Assembly: GCA_013816895.1 (NCBI GenBank)
Contig: JACDDR010000003.1
Span: 1-64,000, forward strand
Direction: 5' to 3'
DNA from: Bacteroidota bacterium
GTDB lineage: Bacteria; Bacteroidota; Bacteroidia; B-17B0; Aurantibacillaceae
DNA: 64,000 nucleotides
Positions within the stretch are counted from its first letter, which is position 1. Each line of letters starts with the position of its first letter. The notes beneath the pieces were generated by a model. The model was not told the DNA's origin. It did not search any database and saw only the letters and a program-made list of their open reading frames with translations. Shown in pieces: positions 28,108 to 38,883 of the stretch. The translations under genes were made by a program, and so were the position numbers.

Positions 28108-31038
28108 ATGAAGCGTTTCTTTTTTCTATCCGTAATTTTTATTATTTGTGCCGGTTTTTATCATGAAGATCCGAAGTCACCTGCAAAAAAAACGCCGGAG
28201 TTCATCGTCGAGCAGAATCACTGGGTTGATTCGGTTTTTAATTCTCTTACTCCTAATCAGCGTCTGGGCCAGTTATTCATGGTGGCTGCATACAGCAATA
28301 AAGACATGAAACACGTTAAGGAAATACGGGAACTGATTACAAATTATGGCATTGGCGGATTAATATGGATGCAGGGTGGCCCCGTGAAACAGGGTAAACT
28401 TGCCAATTACTACCAGCACATTACAAAAACGCCTTTATTGTATAGTATCGACGGAGAGTGGGGGCTTGCAATGCGCCTCGACAGTACGCCGCGTTATCCA
28501 AAGCAAATGACACTGGGCGCAATGCGTAATGATTCGCTGATTTATTACATGGGCAAACAAATTGCAAAAGAGTGTAAGCGACTTGGTATTCATGTAAATT
28601 TTGCTCCGGTTGCAGACGTAAATAATAATCCCGCGAACCCTGTAATTGGGATGCGCAGTTTTGGCGAAAATAAATATAAAGTAGCGCAGAAAGCCTACAT
28701 GTATATGGCGGGAATGCAGGACGAACGCGTGATGGCAAACGGAAAACATTTTCCGGGACATGGCGATACGGATGTGGATTCGCATAAAGGACTGCCGGTA
28801 ATTAATCATAGTACCGACAGGCTTGATTCGCTGGAATTATATCCTTTTCAATATTTATTTGACCGTGGCCTGGGAAGCATCATGGTTGCTCACCTGAACA
28901 TTCCAAGCCTTGATACGACTAAGAACCTCGCGTCAACCTTATCACCCAAAGTAGTGAACGACCTCCTTAAAAACAAAATGGGTTTTAAGGGACTTATTTT
29001 TACTGATGCACTGAATATGAAAGGTGTTTCTAAATACTTTGCTCCCGGCATTGTAGATGTAAAAGCATTATTGGCGGGTAACGATGTTTTATTGTTCAGC
29101 GAAAACGTTGAAAAAGCAATTAACGAAATAAACAAGGCAATTAAAGAAGGAAAGATCAGCCAGGCAGAAGTAGATGAGCGATGCAAAAAAATTCTTCAGG
29201 CTAAATTTTGGTGTGGCTTATATAATAAACAGGAAATTGTTACGCGCAAATTATTTAAAGAGTTAAACACAACGCAAAGCAGCGAACTCAATGATAAACT
29301 GGCAACGGCGGCAGTTACTTTATTGAAGAATGATAATGATTTCCTTCCTTTAAAGAATACTGACAGCTTAAAGATAGTTGAAGTGTCCTTAGGGCTGGAA
29401 GAACAAAACACGCTCTTTACCACGTTAAAGGACTATACGAATATTGAGCATGTAGGGTTAAAGCATGATGCCAAACCAAAAGAAATTAATGAAGCATTCG
29501 AAAAAATAAGAAATGCCGATTTGATAATTCTTCAGTTGAACAAAGCTACTCTTAAAGCTGAGAATAATTACGGCCTGGGGAATCAAACACTGCGACTTGC
29601 GGATTCAATTGCACGGATAAAACCAACTATTCTGGTATTGCTTACCAATCCATACATTTTAAATAAAATTGAAGATGTCTCTCCGTTTAAATCGGTGATT
29701 CTTGCTTACGAATACATGCCTTCATTGTTAAGAGCTTCAGCCAACGCCATTCTTGGGATAAACAGGGTGGACGGACAATTACCGGTAACTACAAAATTGT
29801 TTAAAGTGGAGAGTGGAATTATTCTTGAGGCTTTGTCGCCCACGCGTATTAAAAATTCGCAGACTATTTTTCTGAAAAAACGTTTCGGTGTTGTGGATAG
29901 TATCGCCTTATGGGGCATCGAGGAGAAAGCATACCCGGGTTGCCAGGTGGTGGCGATGAAAGACGGAAAATTAATTTACCAAAAAGCCTTTGGAAAATAT
30001 ACCTACGCTCCCGATGCAAAAGAAGTAGACAACGGAACTATTTACGATCTGGCGAGTGTTACGAAGGTCACATCCTCTGCACTGGCGCTCATGAAACTTG
30101 CTTCTGAAAAAAAGTTCGATTATAAAAAAACTCTGGGCGATTATCTGCCTTATTTAAAAGGAAGCAATAAGGACAGTTTGTTTATTGAAGATGTTCTTAC
30201 TCACCGCGCCGGCTTACAGGCCTGGATTCCTTTTTATCTTAAAACGCTTACCAAAAAAAATGAATATAAGCCTGGGCTGTATTCTGTAAAGCCTTCTGAA
30301 AAATATCCTACTCACGTCGCTAAAAAGTTATACGTTGTCAAAGACTTTACTGATACTATGTACAGGCGTATTGTTGCATCAAAGTTGGAAACTCCGGGTA
30401 AGTACTTGTATAGCGATCTGGGTTACTATTTCATGCAGCAGATTATTGAACAGTTAGCGCAGAAAAAGCAAAGCGATTTTGTGAAAGACATGTATGCACA
30501 AATGGGCTTAACATTAACCTACGAACCATTAAAATATTTTTCTATAGAACAAATTGCTCCAACCGAAAACGACACTAAATTCAGAAAGCAATTATTACAG
30601 GGTTACGTACACGATCCGGGCGCGGCTTTACTTGGTGGAGTGGCAGGTCACGCGGGCTTGTTCGGCAATGCACTGGATGTGGCAAAGCTGATGCAGATGT
30701 ATTTAAATAAAGGTGAACTGAACGGTGTACGTATCCTTGATAGTAATGTGGTTAAAGATTTTACGGCATGCCATTTCTGCCCCGGTAACCGCCGAGGCTT
30801 ATGTTTCGAAAAGCCAGAACCGGATGATAAGAAAGACAGCCCGGTAACAAGCGACTGCAGTCTCGCCAGTTTCGGTCACAGTGGTTTTACAGGGACCTTT
30901 GTATGGGCCGATCCACAAACAAATCTTGTTGTAGTATTTTTAAGCAACCGGGTTTACCCGGATGCTGAACCTAATAAACTCGCAAAACTCGGAGTAAGAG
31001 GAAAAATACACAAAGCTTTTTACGAAGCGGTAAAATAA
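28108..31038 (+). CDS. Glycoside hydrolase family 3 (NagZ-like) / serine beta-lactamase-like fusion
   Basis: N-terminal GH3 with KHFPGHGDTDVDSHKGLP; C-terminal beta-lactamase fold with SVTK, YSD and HSGFTGT motifs. Confidence 0.92.
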   Translation: MKRFFFLSVIFIICAGFYHEDPKSPAKKTPEFIVEQNHWVDSVFNSLTPNQRLGQLFMVAAYSNKDMKHVKEIRELITNYGIGGLIWMQGGPVKQGKLANYYQHITKTPLLYSIDGEWGLAMRLDSTPRYPKQMTLGAMRNDSLIYYMGKQIAKECKRLGIHVNFAPVADVNNNPANPVIGMRSFGENKYKVAQKAYMYMAGMQDERVMANGKHFPGHGDTDVDSHKGLPVINHSTDRLDSLELYPFQYLFDRGLGSIMVAHLNIPSLDTTKNLASTLSPKVVNDLLKNKMGFKGLIFTDALNMKGVSKYFAPGIVDVKALLAGNDVLLFSENVEKAINEINKAIKEGKISQAEVDERCKKILQAKFWCGLYNKQEIVTRKLFKELNTTQSSELNDKLATAAVTLLKNDNDFLPLKNTDSLKIVEVSLGLEEQNTLFTTLKDYTNIEHVGLKHDAKPKEINEAFEKIRNADLIILQLNKATLKAENNYGLGNQTLRLADSIARIKPTILVLLTNPYILNKIEDVSPFKSVILAYEYMPSLLRASANAILGINRVDGQLPVTTKLFKVESGIILEALSPTRIKNSQTIFLKKRFGVVDSIALWGIEEKAYPGCQVVAMKDGKLIYQKAFGKYTYAPDAKEVDNGTIYDLASVTKVTSSALALMKLASEKKFDYKKTLGDYLPYLKGSNKDSLFIEDVLTHRAGLQAWIPFYLKTLTKKNEYKPGLYSVKPSEKYPTHVAKKLYVVKDFTDTMYRRIVASKLETPGKYLYSDLGYYFMQQIIEQLAQKKQSDFVKDMYAQMGLTLTYEPLKYFSIEQIAPTENDTKFRKQLLQGYVHDPGAALLGGVAGHAGLFGNALDVAKLMQMYLNKGELNGVRILDSNVVKDFTACHFCPGNRRGLCFEKPEPDDKKDSPVTSDCSLASFGHSGFTGTFVWADPQTNLVVVFLSNRVYPDAEPNKLAKLGVRGKIHKAFYEAVK

Positions 31039-31050
31039 TTGCAATAAATA

Positions 31051-32274
31051 ATGAAGCTACTCATACTCACTCAATATTTCCCACCTGAAGTGGGCGCGCC
31101 ACAAAACAGGCTGTTTGAGCTGGCTGTGAGGTTACAACGGGTTGGTGTGGAGGTTACAGTGCTGACCGCGATGCCCAATTATCCCCAAATGGAAATCTAT
31201 AAAGATTATCGCGGGAAAAATTATGTGTATGAGGAAATGGAAGGGATAAAAGTTCACAGAAGCCAGATCTTTGTCTCAAAAAATAAATCGATTTCGCATA
31301 GGCTCCGGAATTATTTTTCCTTTGTTATTTCAAGCGTGAAAGCTTCCGTTAAAATTAAAGAAGATTTTGATTTTCTGATGTGTGAGTCTCCGCCCTTGTT
31401 TTTGGGGTACAGCGCCATTCGTATCGCGAAAAAGAAAAAAGCTAAGCTCATTTTTAATGTAAGTGATTTGTGGCCCGAAAGTGCTGAAAAATTGGGAGTG
31501 GTAAATAATCGGTGGCTTTTAAAAATGGCTTATAATCTGGAGGAAAAGTTATACAAGCGTTCGGTACTTGTTACCGGGCAAACGCAGGGTATCTGTAAAA
31601 ATATACAAGATCGTTTTCCTTCAGTAAAAACTTACTGGCTGCCAAATGGCGTTGATCTTACTTATTACGATCCTCAAGCAATTTCTGCAAGTGGGTGGCG
31701 TAAACAAAACGGCTTTACTGATTTTGATATTATTTTTTTATATGCAGGGATCATTGGGATTGCCCAGGGACTCGAGGTGATCCTGAATGCCGCTGTGAAT
31801 TTTAAAGCAGAAGCCAATATTAAGTTTGTATTGATGGGAAGCGGACCTGAGAAGGAAAAACTCCTTGGTTTAAAAAATCAACTGGGATTAAATAATGTTA
31901 TTTTTCTGGAACCGGTTTCAAAAAAGGAAATGCCTCAGGTTTTAAAAACCGTGAATGCTGCCATCATCCCTTTGCGTAAACTCGATCTTTTTCTGGGCGC
32001 CATTCCCTCCAAAATATTCGAGAACCTGGCAATGGAAGTTCCGATAGTGTTGGGCGTTGATGGCGAAGCGCGTGAACTGTTTATTACAAAAGGCAACTGT
32101 GGCATCTACTTTATACCCGAAGATGTTCATGACCTTACTTCTGCCATCACTAAGATTGCCATGAACAGGGAATATGCGGCGCAATTAGGGAAGCACGGCA
32201 GAGTGTTTGTAAACGAACATTTTAACCGCGAAATTATTGCCAAAGCTTTTTTTGAAAGGCTTAAAGCACTTTAA
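31051..32274 (+). CDS. Glycosyltransferase family 4 (WbuB-like)
   Basis: LTQYFPPEVGAPQNRLFELAVRLQRVGVEVTVLTAMPNYP...LPNGVDLTYYDP...AIIPLRKLDLFLGAIPSKIFENLAMEVPIVLGVDGEA. Confidence 0.92.
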   Translation: MKLLILTQYFPPEVGAPQNRLFELAVRLQRVGVEVTVLTAMPNYPQMEIYKDYRGKNYVYEEMEGIKVHRSQIFVSKNKSISHRLRNYFSFVISSVKASVKIKEDFDFLMCESPPLFLGYSAIRIAKKKKAKLIFNVSDLWPESAEKLGVVNNRWLLKMAYNLEEKLYKRSVLVTGQTQGICKNIQDRFPSVKTYWLPNGVDLTYYDPQAISASGWRKQNGFTDFDIIFLYAGIIGIAQGLEVILNAAVNFKAEANIKFVLMGSGPEKEKLLGLKNQLGLNNVIFLEPVSKKEMPQVLKTVNAAIIPLRKLDLFLGAIPSKIFENLAMEVPIVLGVDGEARELFITKGNCGIYFIPEDVHDLTSAITKIAMNREYAAQLGKHGRVFVNEHFNREIIAKAFFERLKAL

Positions 32275-32350
32275 CCTTCATGTTGGTAAATTGTATAATT
32301 AGCCGGGCTGGGTTTTTAAGTAAATGATAACTTAGCAATGCGTTGAGATC

Positions 32351-33565
32351 ATGGAATTAACCCCGAAACAAAAACTTCTTTATTTTTTTCCTATCCTGTT
32401 TTGTTTTATCCTGCCATTTGGTACTCTGGCATTGTCGGGCATTATTATTTTGTGGGGTATCTCATCTTTCTTTAATATAGAAAAAGAACAGCTGAAAAGC
32501 GGTTTTAAAAATCCCATCTTAATATTATCGTATGCCTTTTTTTTACTTACCTGCCTGAGTGCTTTTTTTTCTTCTAATAAGAACGAGGCCTTGTTTAATA
32601 TAGAGAATAAATTGAGTCTCCTCTGCGTACCATACTATCTGTTTTGCTTTAAATGGCCGGCTGGTGTTGTAAGAAAATGTATTGTTTCGTTTGTTTCCGG
32701 TTGTTTCTTCGCCTGTGTTTACCTTATCGTTCGGGCAACAGTCTTCGCATTTGAAGGCCACCCGGAGTACTTTTTTTACACACTGTTCTCCGACCTCATA
32801 CACGCTTCGTATTTTGCCATGTATCTGATCCTGGCCATCGCTTTTGTTGTGTTGTATTATCCTAAATGGTTCGCTCAGCAGCTTCAGGTAATATATTTTT
32901 CCTGGTTTTATTTATTCGTTTTTGTTATCACTATTTTTTTATGTTCCTCCAAACTTGGCATCATCAGTTTTTTTATTGTTCTTCCAATTCTCATTATCTA
33001 CAAGTATAAAAGCTTTTTTAATTTTAAAAGAGGAGCGATATTGATAAGTGGCTTGTTGCTATTGGTGTTTTTAGCCGCTAAAGTCTTTCCGGAATCCTTC
33101 GCAAGACTGAATTCTATAATAGCGGTTTCAAAAAATAACCTGGACAAAACCTCCGGGGAAAGTACAACAGTTCGTGTTTTGATCTGGAAAGAGAGTCTAG
33201 CACTCATAAAACAAAATATGTGGTTGGGTGTTGGGGCAGGCGATGTGAATGACTGTTTAGTGGAAAGATATAAGCAGGAAGGAATAACCGGAGCGCTGGA
33301 ACATAAGCTGAATGCACATAACCAGTATTTCCAGACATTTATTGGTCTTGGGATTGGCGGGTTTATCCTGATTCTGATTCTTACTCTGGGCCAGCTCATT
33401 AACTCGATTAAAAAGAGAAATTTTATTCTGTTTTTATTCATGCTTTTAATTGTATTAAATTTTTTGGTGGAAAGTATGCTACAAACCTCCGCCGGAATTT
33501 TGTTTTATATTTTCTTTTTATGTTTTTTCAGTTTACCCATTTTTAATAATGAGCTTAAAGTTTAA
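32351..33565 (+). CDS. O-antigen ligase family protein
   Basis: multi-TM; MWLGVGAGDVNDCLVERYKQEG...LNAHNQYFQTFIGLGIGG. Confidence 0.88.
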   Translation: MELTPKQKLLYFFPILFCFILPFGTLALSGIIILWGISSFFNIEKEQLKSGFKNPILILSYAFFLLTCLSAFFSSNKNEALFNIENKLSLLCVPYYLFCFKWPAGVVRKCIVSFVSGCFFACVYLIVRATVFAFEGHPEYFFYTLFSDLIHASYFAMYLILAIAFVVLYYPKWFAQQLQVIYFSWFYLFVFVITIFLCSSKLGIISFFIVLPILIIYKYKSFFNFKRGAILISGLLLLVFLAAKVFPESFARLNSIIAVSKNNLDKTSGESTTVRVLIWKESLALIKQNMWLGVGAGDVNDCLVERYKQEGITGALEHKLNAHNQYFQTFIGLGIGGFILILILTLGQLINSIKKRNFILFLFMLLIVLNFLVESMLQTSAGILFYIFFLCFFSLPIFNNELKV

Positions 33566-35222
33566 AATTGCAGTTATAATTCTAGTGTTCCTTCACTTGC
33601 ATGGGGGGTCGCAAACCTATGCCTGGCCGGTTGATTCGCCAAGAGTAATAACAGGTAATTATGGTGAAATTCGTCCGGGGCATTTTCATACCGGCCTTGA
33701 TTTTTCAACCAATGGAAAAATAAATTACGCTGTTTATTCGATTGAAGAAGGATATGTATCGCGTATTAAAGTGAGCTCCGTTGGTTACGGCCGGAGCGTG
33801 TATGTTACGCATAAAGATGGAAAAGTAAGTGTGTATGGGCATTTGAATTCATTTAATTCAAACATTGCACCGGTTGTTAAAAATGAACAGTATGCGAAGC
33901 GGAATTACGAAATTGAAATTTTTCCAAAGCCGTTTTCTATCAAAGTAAAAAAACATGAATACGTTGGTCTGTCCGGCAATTCAGGGGCTTCTACAGGTCC
34001 GCACCTTCATTTTGAAATACGGGATGGGCAGACTGAAGTTCCTTTGAATCCACTGGAATATTTTAGTATTCAAGACACCGTAGATCCTACCATTACCGAA
34101 GTAGGATTTTACAACCTCGCGGATACATCTTCGCCGCATTATCTTGCCTCCTATAAAGTAGAATTAAAGAAGAATAAAACCTACGCGGTTAAAAAAGATT
34201 CGGTGATCCTAAACCAGGGTATTCTTGGTTTTGCTTTTTCAGGATTTGATCAGTTTACGCCGAAAGGGAATACAAATAATATTTTCAGCGCTAAAGTTTA
34301 TTTCGATGACCGGCTGATTTATTCGCATACGCTCGATAACATTGACTTTGCTGATCAGCGGTTTGTAAACGAATTTTCAGAGCTGGTTGAAAAGACTAAA
34401 ACGGAAAAAGTGCTTTTTCAAAAATGTTTCGTTCCCACACTGCATCCGCTTAATTTTTATGATCAATATAAAAATAAAGGAAGAATCTTACTCACAGATA
34501 CCAATTTCCATAAGCTTAAGTTGTCCGCCATTGATGAAAATGCCAATGAACGCGTTATAGAATTTTATTTTAAAACCCGTAAATTAAATTATTACGGCAA
34601 GCCATCCATTAACAGCGATGTGTATGTAGATTGCCGCAAAGACTTTATGATCGCAAAGAAAAAACTCCAGATCTATATTCCTGCTAATACATTTTATTAT
34701 TCTACCGGGCTTATCTTTGAAAATACGATCGAAAGTACCGGTAAGATCATTATCCTGCCCACCGACGCTAACCTCAGAACTACCAGTATCATCGGGTTTG
34801 AAGTGCCACCAAAATACATGAGAAATAAATCCAAACTTGTTTTAAAAAGCGGATCGAATGTTTTACCACCAATTGTAAACCATGATTCCGTTTTCTATTC
34901 CGTTAAGAATCTCGGATGGTTTTTGCTTGATCAGGACACGATTGCTCCGCAAATAAAAACTCAGATGACTCAGCTTCTATTCAAAAAAAATAAAAAGACA
35001 GAATCTGTTTCGTTTAGGGTGACGGATGAGTTAAGCGGAATAAAAAAATATAACCTGTTTTTAAACGACAAATGGGTGATAGGGGAGTATGACGCTAAGA
35101 ATGATCTTATTACTTATTTCTTCGATGAGGATTCTCCTAAAACGGGCGACTTGAATTTTAAGCTCGAGGCGGAGGATAGGGTGGGAAATAAAAACGATTT
35201 TTTCCGGACTTTAAAACGTTAG
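33549..35222 (+). CDS. M23 family metallopeptidase (LytM-type)
   Basis: GHFHTGLDF zinc motif and TGPHLHFEIRDG; overlaps the upstream gene by 17 bp. Confidence 0.92.
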   Translation: MSLKFKIAVIILVFLHLHGGSQTYAWPVDSPRVITGNYGEIRPGHFHTGLDFSTNGKINYAVYSIEEGYVSRIKVSSVGYGRSVYVTHKDGKVSVYGHLNSFNSNIAPVVKNEQYAKRNYEIEIFPKPFSIKVKKHEYVGLSGNSGASTGPHLHFEIRDGQTEVPLNPLEYFSIQDTVDPTITEVGFYNLADTSSPHYLASYKVELKKNKTYAVKKDSVILNQGILGFAFSGFDQFTPKGNTNNIFSAKVYFDDRLIYSHTLDNIDFADQRFVNEFSELVEKTKTEKVLFQKCFVPTLHPLNFYDQYKNKGRILLTDTNFHKLKLSAIDENANERVIEFYFKTRKLNYYGKPSINSDVYVDCRKDFMIAKKKLQIYIPANTFYYSTGLIFENTIESTGKIIILPTDANLRTTSIIGFEVPPKYMRNKSKLVLKSGSNVLPPIVNHDSVFYSVKNLGWFLLDQDTIAPQIKTQMTQLLFKKNKKTESVSFRVTDELSGIKKYNLFLNDKWVIGEYDAKNDLITYFFDEDSPKTGDLNFKLEAEDRVGNKNDFFRTLKR

Positions 35223-35609
35223 CTATTTCAATCTATTTTCCTGGCTATCCGAATTCGCCTTCTAACGATTTTTGAATATAAACTTCGTAAAACGTCTTAA
35301 TTTTATAGTAAGATTTGCCATAAAAAAACTGCGTTTGGGGTCTTACTGGTTTGTCAGGTTGGCGCAACGGACATCGGGAACATGGAGATTTCCCAACCTT
35401 CCTTCCATGATCAACGAAATGATAGACGAGCCTGTTATCCGTTAACCATGCAAACTCCAAGCGCTCTTTTAACGCTTCTGAAAAGTGAACATTTTGGCGA
35501 TGTAAAAACAATAAGTTTTGCAGCATTTTGTGATGCAAAAAAACTTAAGATATTCTGTGGGATGGCTGTTATTAAGTAAGACAGGAGCTAAAAAAATACG
35601 TTCCACAAT

Positions 35610-37076
35610 TTAATTGCAGTTTAACCTGTCTAAATTTCTGGAAATATATTTTTCGTTGGTGAGCAAGGAGCGCTGGATTCTGCGCGCATAAATAATACTA
35701 TCTGTAACCTCCTTGTTCTTTTCATGTAAAGCGGTAAAGGCCCGCTCGGCTATTTTTTTTTGAATCTCAATGATTTTTTTTTGTTTTCTGATTATTTTAA
35801 AACGATTAACCAGGAATAACAGGAAAGTTATTACTAAAGCCAGGCCGCCCATAACCGCACCAATAATTATTTTCTGGCGTTTGCTTTGGTCGGCATGCAG
35901 CAGATCTTTTTTTTCCTGTTGGGCTCTAATCGATAGTTCCTTTTTTTCGTATTCGTATTTAAATTGTTGCCGGGTACTTGCCTGATGTGTTTCGGCATTA
36001 TTAATGCTATCGCGCATCGTCATAAACAACAATAGCATTTTCAATGCCTCTTTAGAATTCTTTTGTTTCTTGTAGATCCCGTAGGATATTTCCGCTGCGT
36101 TTTTGATATGTCCCGGATAGCCTAATTCTTTTGCAATTTGTAAACTTCTGAGTGAAAGTGGCAGGGCCTCCTTTGTTTTTCCCTGCGCCAGGTAAATGGC
36201 CGCTATACTGTTTAGCGAAAATGCTAACCCGTCTTTGTCATTAATTTGTTCTTTTATCGTAAGACTCCTTTTAAAATAATCGAGTGCTTTTTCATAATCT
36301 TTTATCTGACGATAGGTGTTGCCAATATTATTTAATACACGTCCCATATTAAAACTGTCATTCATTTCTATTCTTATATCAAGACTCTTATTAAAAAGGG
36401 TCAATGCTTTGGTGACGTTGGCGGCCCGCCTGTACAAGTCTGCCAGGTTGTTCAACGAGATGGCTATTCCGTCCTTGTTTTTCAGAGTTTCATCAATTTT
36501 TAATGCTTTCTCATAATACTCTTTTGCTTTCTGATCATCTCCTTGCGACATGTATATAATTCCAATGTTGCTGAAGGAACCCGCGATACCCTCTTTATCG
36601 CCTGATTCCTCCATCAGTTTTAAACAGTTGTGAAACAGCTCCAGAGCTTTTGGAATGTTTCCTTGTTCCATGTAAATTTGTCCGATATTATTAAGGGTGC
36701 TGGCCATGCCAACTTTATCTGCCACTTCTTCTTCCATTGCAAGACCCTTATAATAATATTCTAATGCCTTAGAGGTATTGCTGTTCATTCGTTCTACATA
36801 GCCAATATTCGAAATAGTTCTGCCCAACCATCTTTTATAGACAAGGTATTCAGGATTTTGAATAACCTGCTGCTCACGTGGTAACTTTTTAATGGCTGCT
36901 TCAGCGAGCGCTCTCAGTTGTTCATTATATACGGGCCATACGTTGTCATCCGGTTCGGATTCAATCAGATCATTTAAGATACGGCAGCGGATAGTATCAT
37001 GTTTAGCTTTTAATAAAATTTTTCGCAAAGAATCATTTTGCAATATTTGCCTATTGGCATTCAGGTGCCCGGTCAA
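35610..37076 (-). CDS. Tetratricopeptide repeat protein with TM and coiled coil
   Basis: Repeated ALNNIGxIYxxQGNxxKALExYxKSLxI units; TM IIIGAVMGGLALVITFLLFLV; coil ...KEVTDSIIYARRIQRSLLTNEKYI. Confidence 0.92.
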   Translation of the reverse strand: MTGHLNANRQILQNDSLRKILLKAKHDTIRCRILNDLIESEPDDNVWPVYNEQLRALAEAAIKKLPREQQVIQNPEYLVYKRWLGRTISNIGYVERMNSNTSKALEYYYKGLAMEEEVADKVGMASTLNNIGQIYMEQGNIPKALELFHNCLKLMEESGDKEGIAGSFSNIGIIYMSQGDDQKAKEYYEKALKIDETLKNKDGIAISLNNLADLYRRAANVTKALTLFNKSLDIRIEMNDSFNMGRVLNNIGNTYRQIKDYEKALDYFKRSLTIKEQINDKDGLAFSLNSIAAIYLAQGKTKEALPLSLRSLQIAKELGYPGHIKNAAEISYGIYKKQKNSKEALKMLLLFMTMRDSINNAETHQASTRQQFKYEYEKKELSIRAQQEKKDLLHADQSKRQKIIIGAVMGGLALVITFLLFLVNRFKIIRKQKKIIEIQKKIAERAFTALHEKNKEVTDSIIYARRIQRSLLTNEKYISRNLDRLNCN

Positions 37077-37131
37077 ATCAAAGAAGAAGAGAAAGACTAT
37101 TAAATATGTTACTAATTGCTTCAGAGGGGAG

Positions 37132-38733
37132 CTATTTTAAAATTAATTTAATCAGTTGCTTTTCGATATATTTTTCGGTGGTTAACAGCGCACGTTGAAT
37201 TCTTCTTGCATACACAATACTATCAATAACTTCTTTGTTTTTTTCGTGAAGCTGTTTGTATGCATGATCCACAATTACCTTTTGGTCCTCAATTGTTTTT
37301 GTTTGCTGTCGTGTTATCCTGAACCGGCTGAAAATGTACATCACAAAAACAAGCAGCATAAACAGGCCTGTGAAAACACTTCCCATTAATATTTTTTGAT
37401 TCCTTGTTTCTTCAGCGTAAATAATTTCTTTTTTTTCCTGTTCTGCGTTCAAGGCTATTTCTCTTTTTTCGTACTCGTAAGAGATTTGCTGTTTTGTGGA
37501 AGCGTTTCGCGTTTCATGGTTATAAATGCTGTCGCGCATTTGCAGGTAGAGTTCAAGCATTTCAAGGGCTTCTACTGAATTCTTTTTTGCCTGATGGATA
37601 CTAAACAGAGTGTGCGCTGCGTTTCTTATATTTTCCGGATATCCTAATTCCTTTGAAAGCGTTAAGCTTTTATTTGCAAGCAGTAGTGCTGTAGTTAAAT
37701 TATGTTGCATGAAATTAATATCGGCAAGGTTAGTCAAACACGAAGCTATGCCAGCTTTATCACCAGTTTGTTCTCTTATTTTAAAACTTTTTTGAAAATA
37801 AATTTCAGCTTTTTGAAGTTCGTTTTTATTTTTATAAATGGCGCCAATATTATGGAGCGTTAAAGCAATGCCCGGTAAATCCCTTGTTCCCTCACGAATC
37901 TTCAGACTTTCAAAATATATTTCCAGGGCTTTTTCGGTATTGCCACCTGACTCATATGCTCCACCCATGTTAGTTAACGTATTGGCGTACTCTGTTAAAT
38001 CTCCGAGTTCTTTACGCAGTTGAAGACTTTTTTCAAAATAGTCAAATGCTTTTGCGGTTTCTCCCTGTGAAGCGTAGATGGAGCCTATATTGTTAAAGGA
38101 AGAGGCCATGCCGGCGCGATCGTTTAGAGACTCATCAATTTTTAAACTTTTATGAAAGTATTCGAGGGCCTTTTGAATATCACCCAGGTTTTTATATATG
38201 TAACCGATGTTGTTTATAGACTCTGAAAGGCCTGGCAAATCGCCAAGCGATTCTTTCAACCGAACGCTCTTTTTATAGTATTTGAGCGCCTCAGAAACGT
38301 TGCCCTGCGATTCATAAACAGAAGCAATATTATTCAGTGCATGCGCCACACCAAGGCTATCATTTACCTGTTGACTAAGTGTTCGCGCGGTGTTAAAATA
38401 GTCAAGTGCTCTCGGAAAATTTCCTTCACTATTATATTTAAAACCCGTGTTATTGTATGCAGCGGACAGGTAAGCAGTAAAAGTTTTATGAAGGGGATGG
38501 GGGGCGAGGTAAATTTTAAGATTTTTTTCAGCCAGTAATTTTAACTGTTCGTTATATCCAATCCAGATCTTTGGATCATATTCATTCTCAATGAATGCGT
38601 CTAATATCCTGCACTTGGTGGTATCGTGCGCCGCTCTATTTAACGAAGTTTTTAATTTTTCTTTTAAATCCTGTGAGGATAAGGTATATCCACAATTCAC
38701 CAAAAGGAAGATAAATAGGATGCGTGGATTCAT
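37132..38733 (-). CDS. Tetratricopeptide repeat protein with TM and coiled coil (paralog)
   Basis: Same architecture as 35610..37076, ending KEVIDSIVYARRIQRALLTTEKYIEKQLIKLILK. Confidence 0.92.
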   Translation of the reverse strand: MNPRILFIFLLVNCGYTLSSQDLKEKLKTSLNRAAHDTTKCRILDAFIENEYDPKIWIGYNEQLKLLAEKNLKIYLAPHPLHKTFTAYLSAAYNNTGFKYNSEGNFPRALDYFNTARTLSQQVNDSLGVAHALNNIASVYESQGNVSEALKYYKKSVRLKESLGDLPGLSESINNIGYIYKNLGDIQKALEYFHKSLKIDESLNDRAGMASSFNNIGSIYASQGETAKAFDYFEKSLQLRKELGDLTEYANTLTNMGGAYESGGNTEKALEIYFESLKIREGTRDLPGIALTLHNIGAIYKNKNELQKAEIYFQKSFKIREQTGDKAGIASCLTNLADINFMQHNLTTALLLANKSLTLSKELGYPENIRNAAHTLFSIHQAKKNSVEALEMLELYLQMRDSIYNHETRNASTKQQISYEYEKREIALNAEQEKKEIIYAEETRNQKILMGSVFTGLFMLLVFVMYIFSRFRITRQQTKTIEDQKVIVDHAYKQLHEKNKEVIDSIVYARRIQRALLTTEKYIEKQLIKLILK

Positions 38734-38883
38734 TCAATTAAGGTAACAAAATTTTCTTTTTAAAAGGTACTGAAAGAACTCTGTGGATTGAACGATCGTG
38801 AAAGCGTTCAGTTCATAAGGCATTCCAAATTCGTTGGTAGTTGCAGCAATTATAACTTCCGGCGTTCAGGCCTTATTGTCCCA

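Noticed and set aside
32998-33441. 147-aa minus-strand ORF inside the O-antigen ligase gene
   Set aside because: Antisense shadow of a hydrophobic gene.
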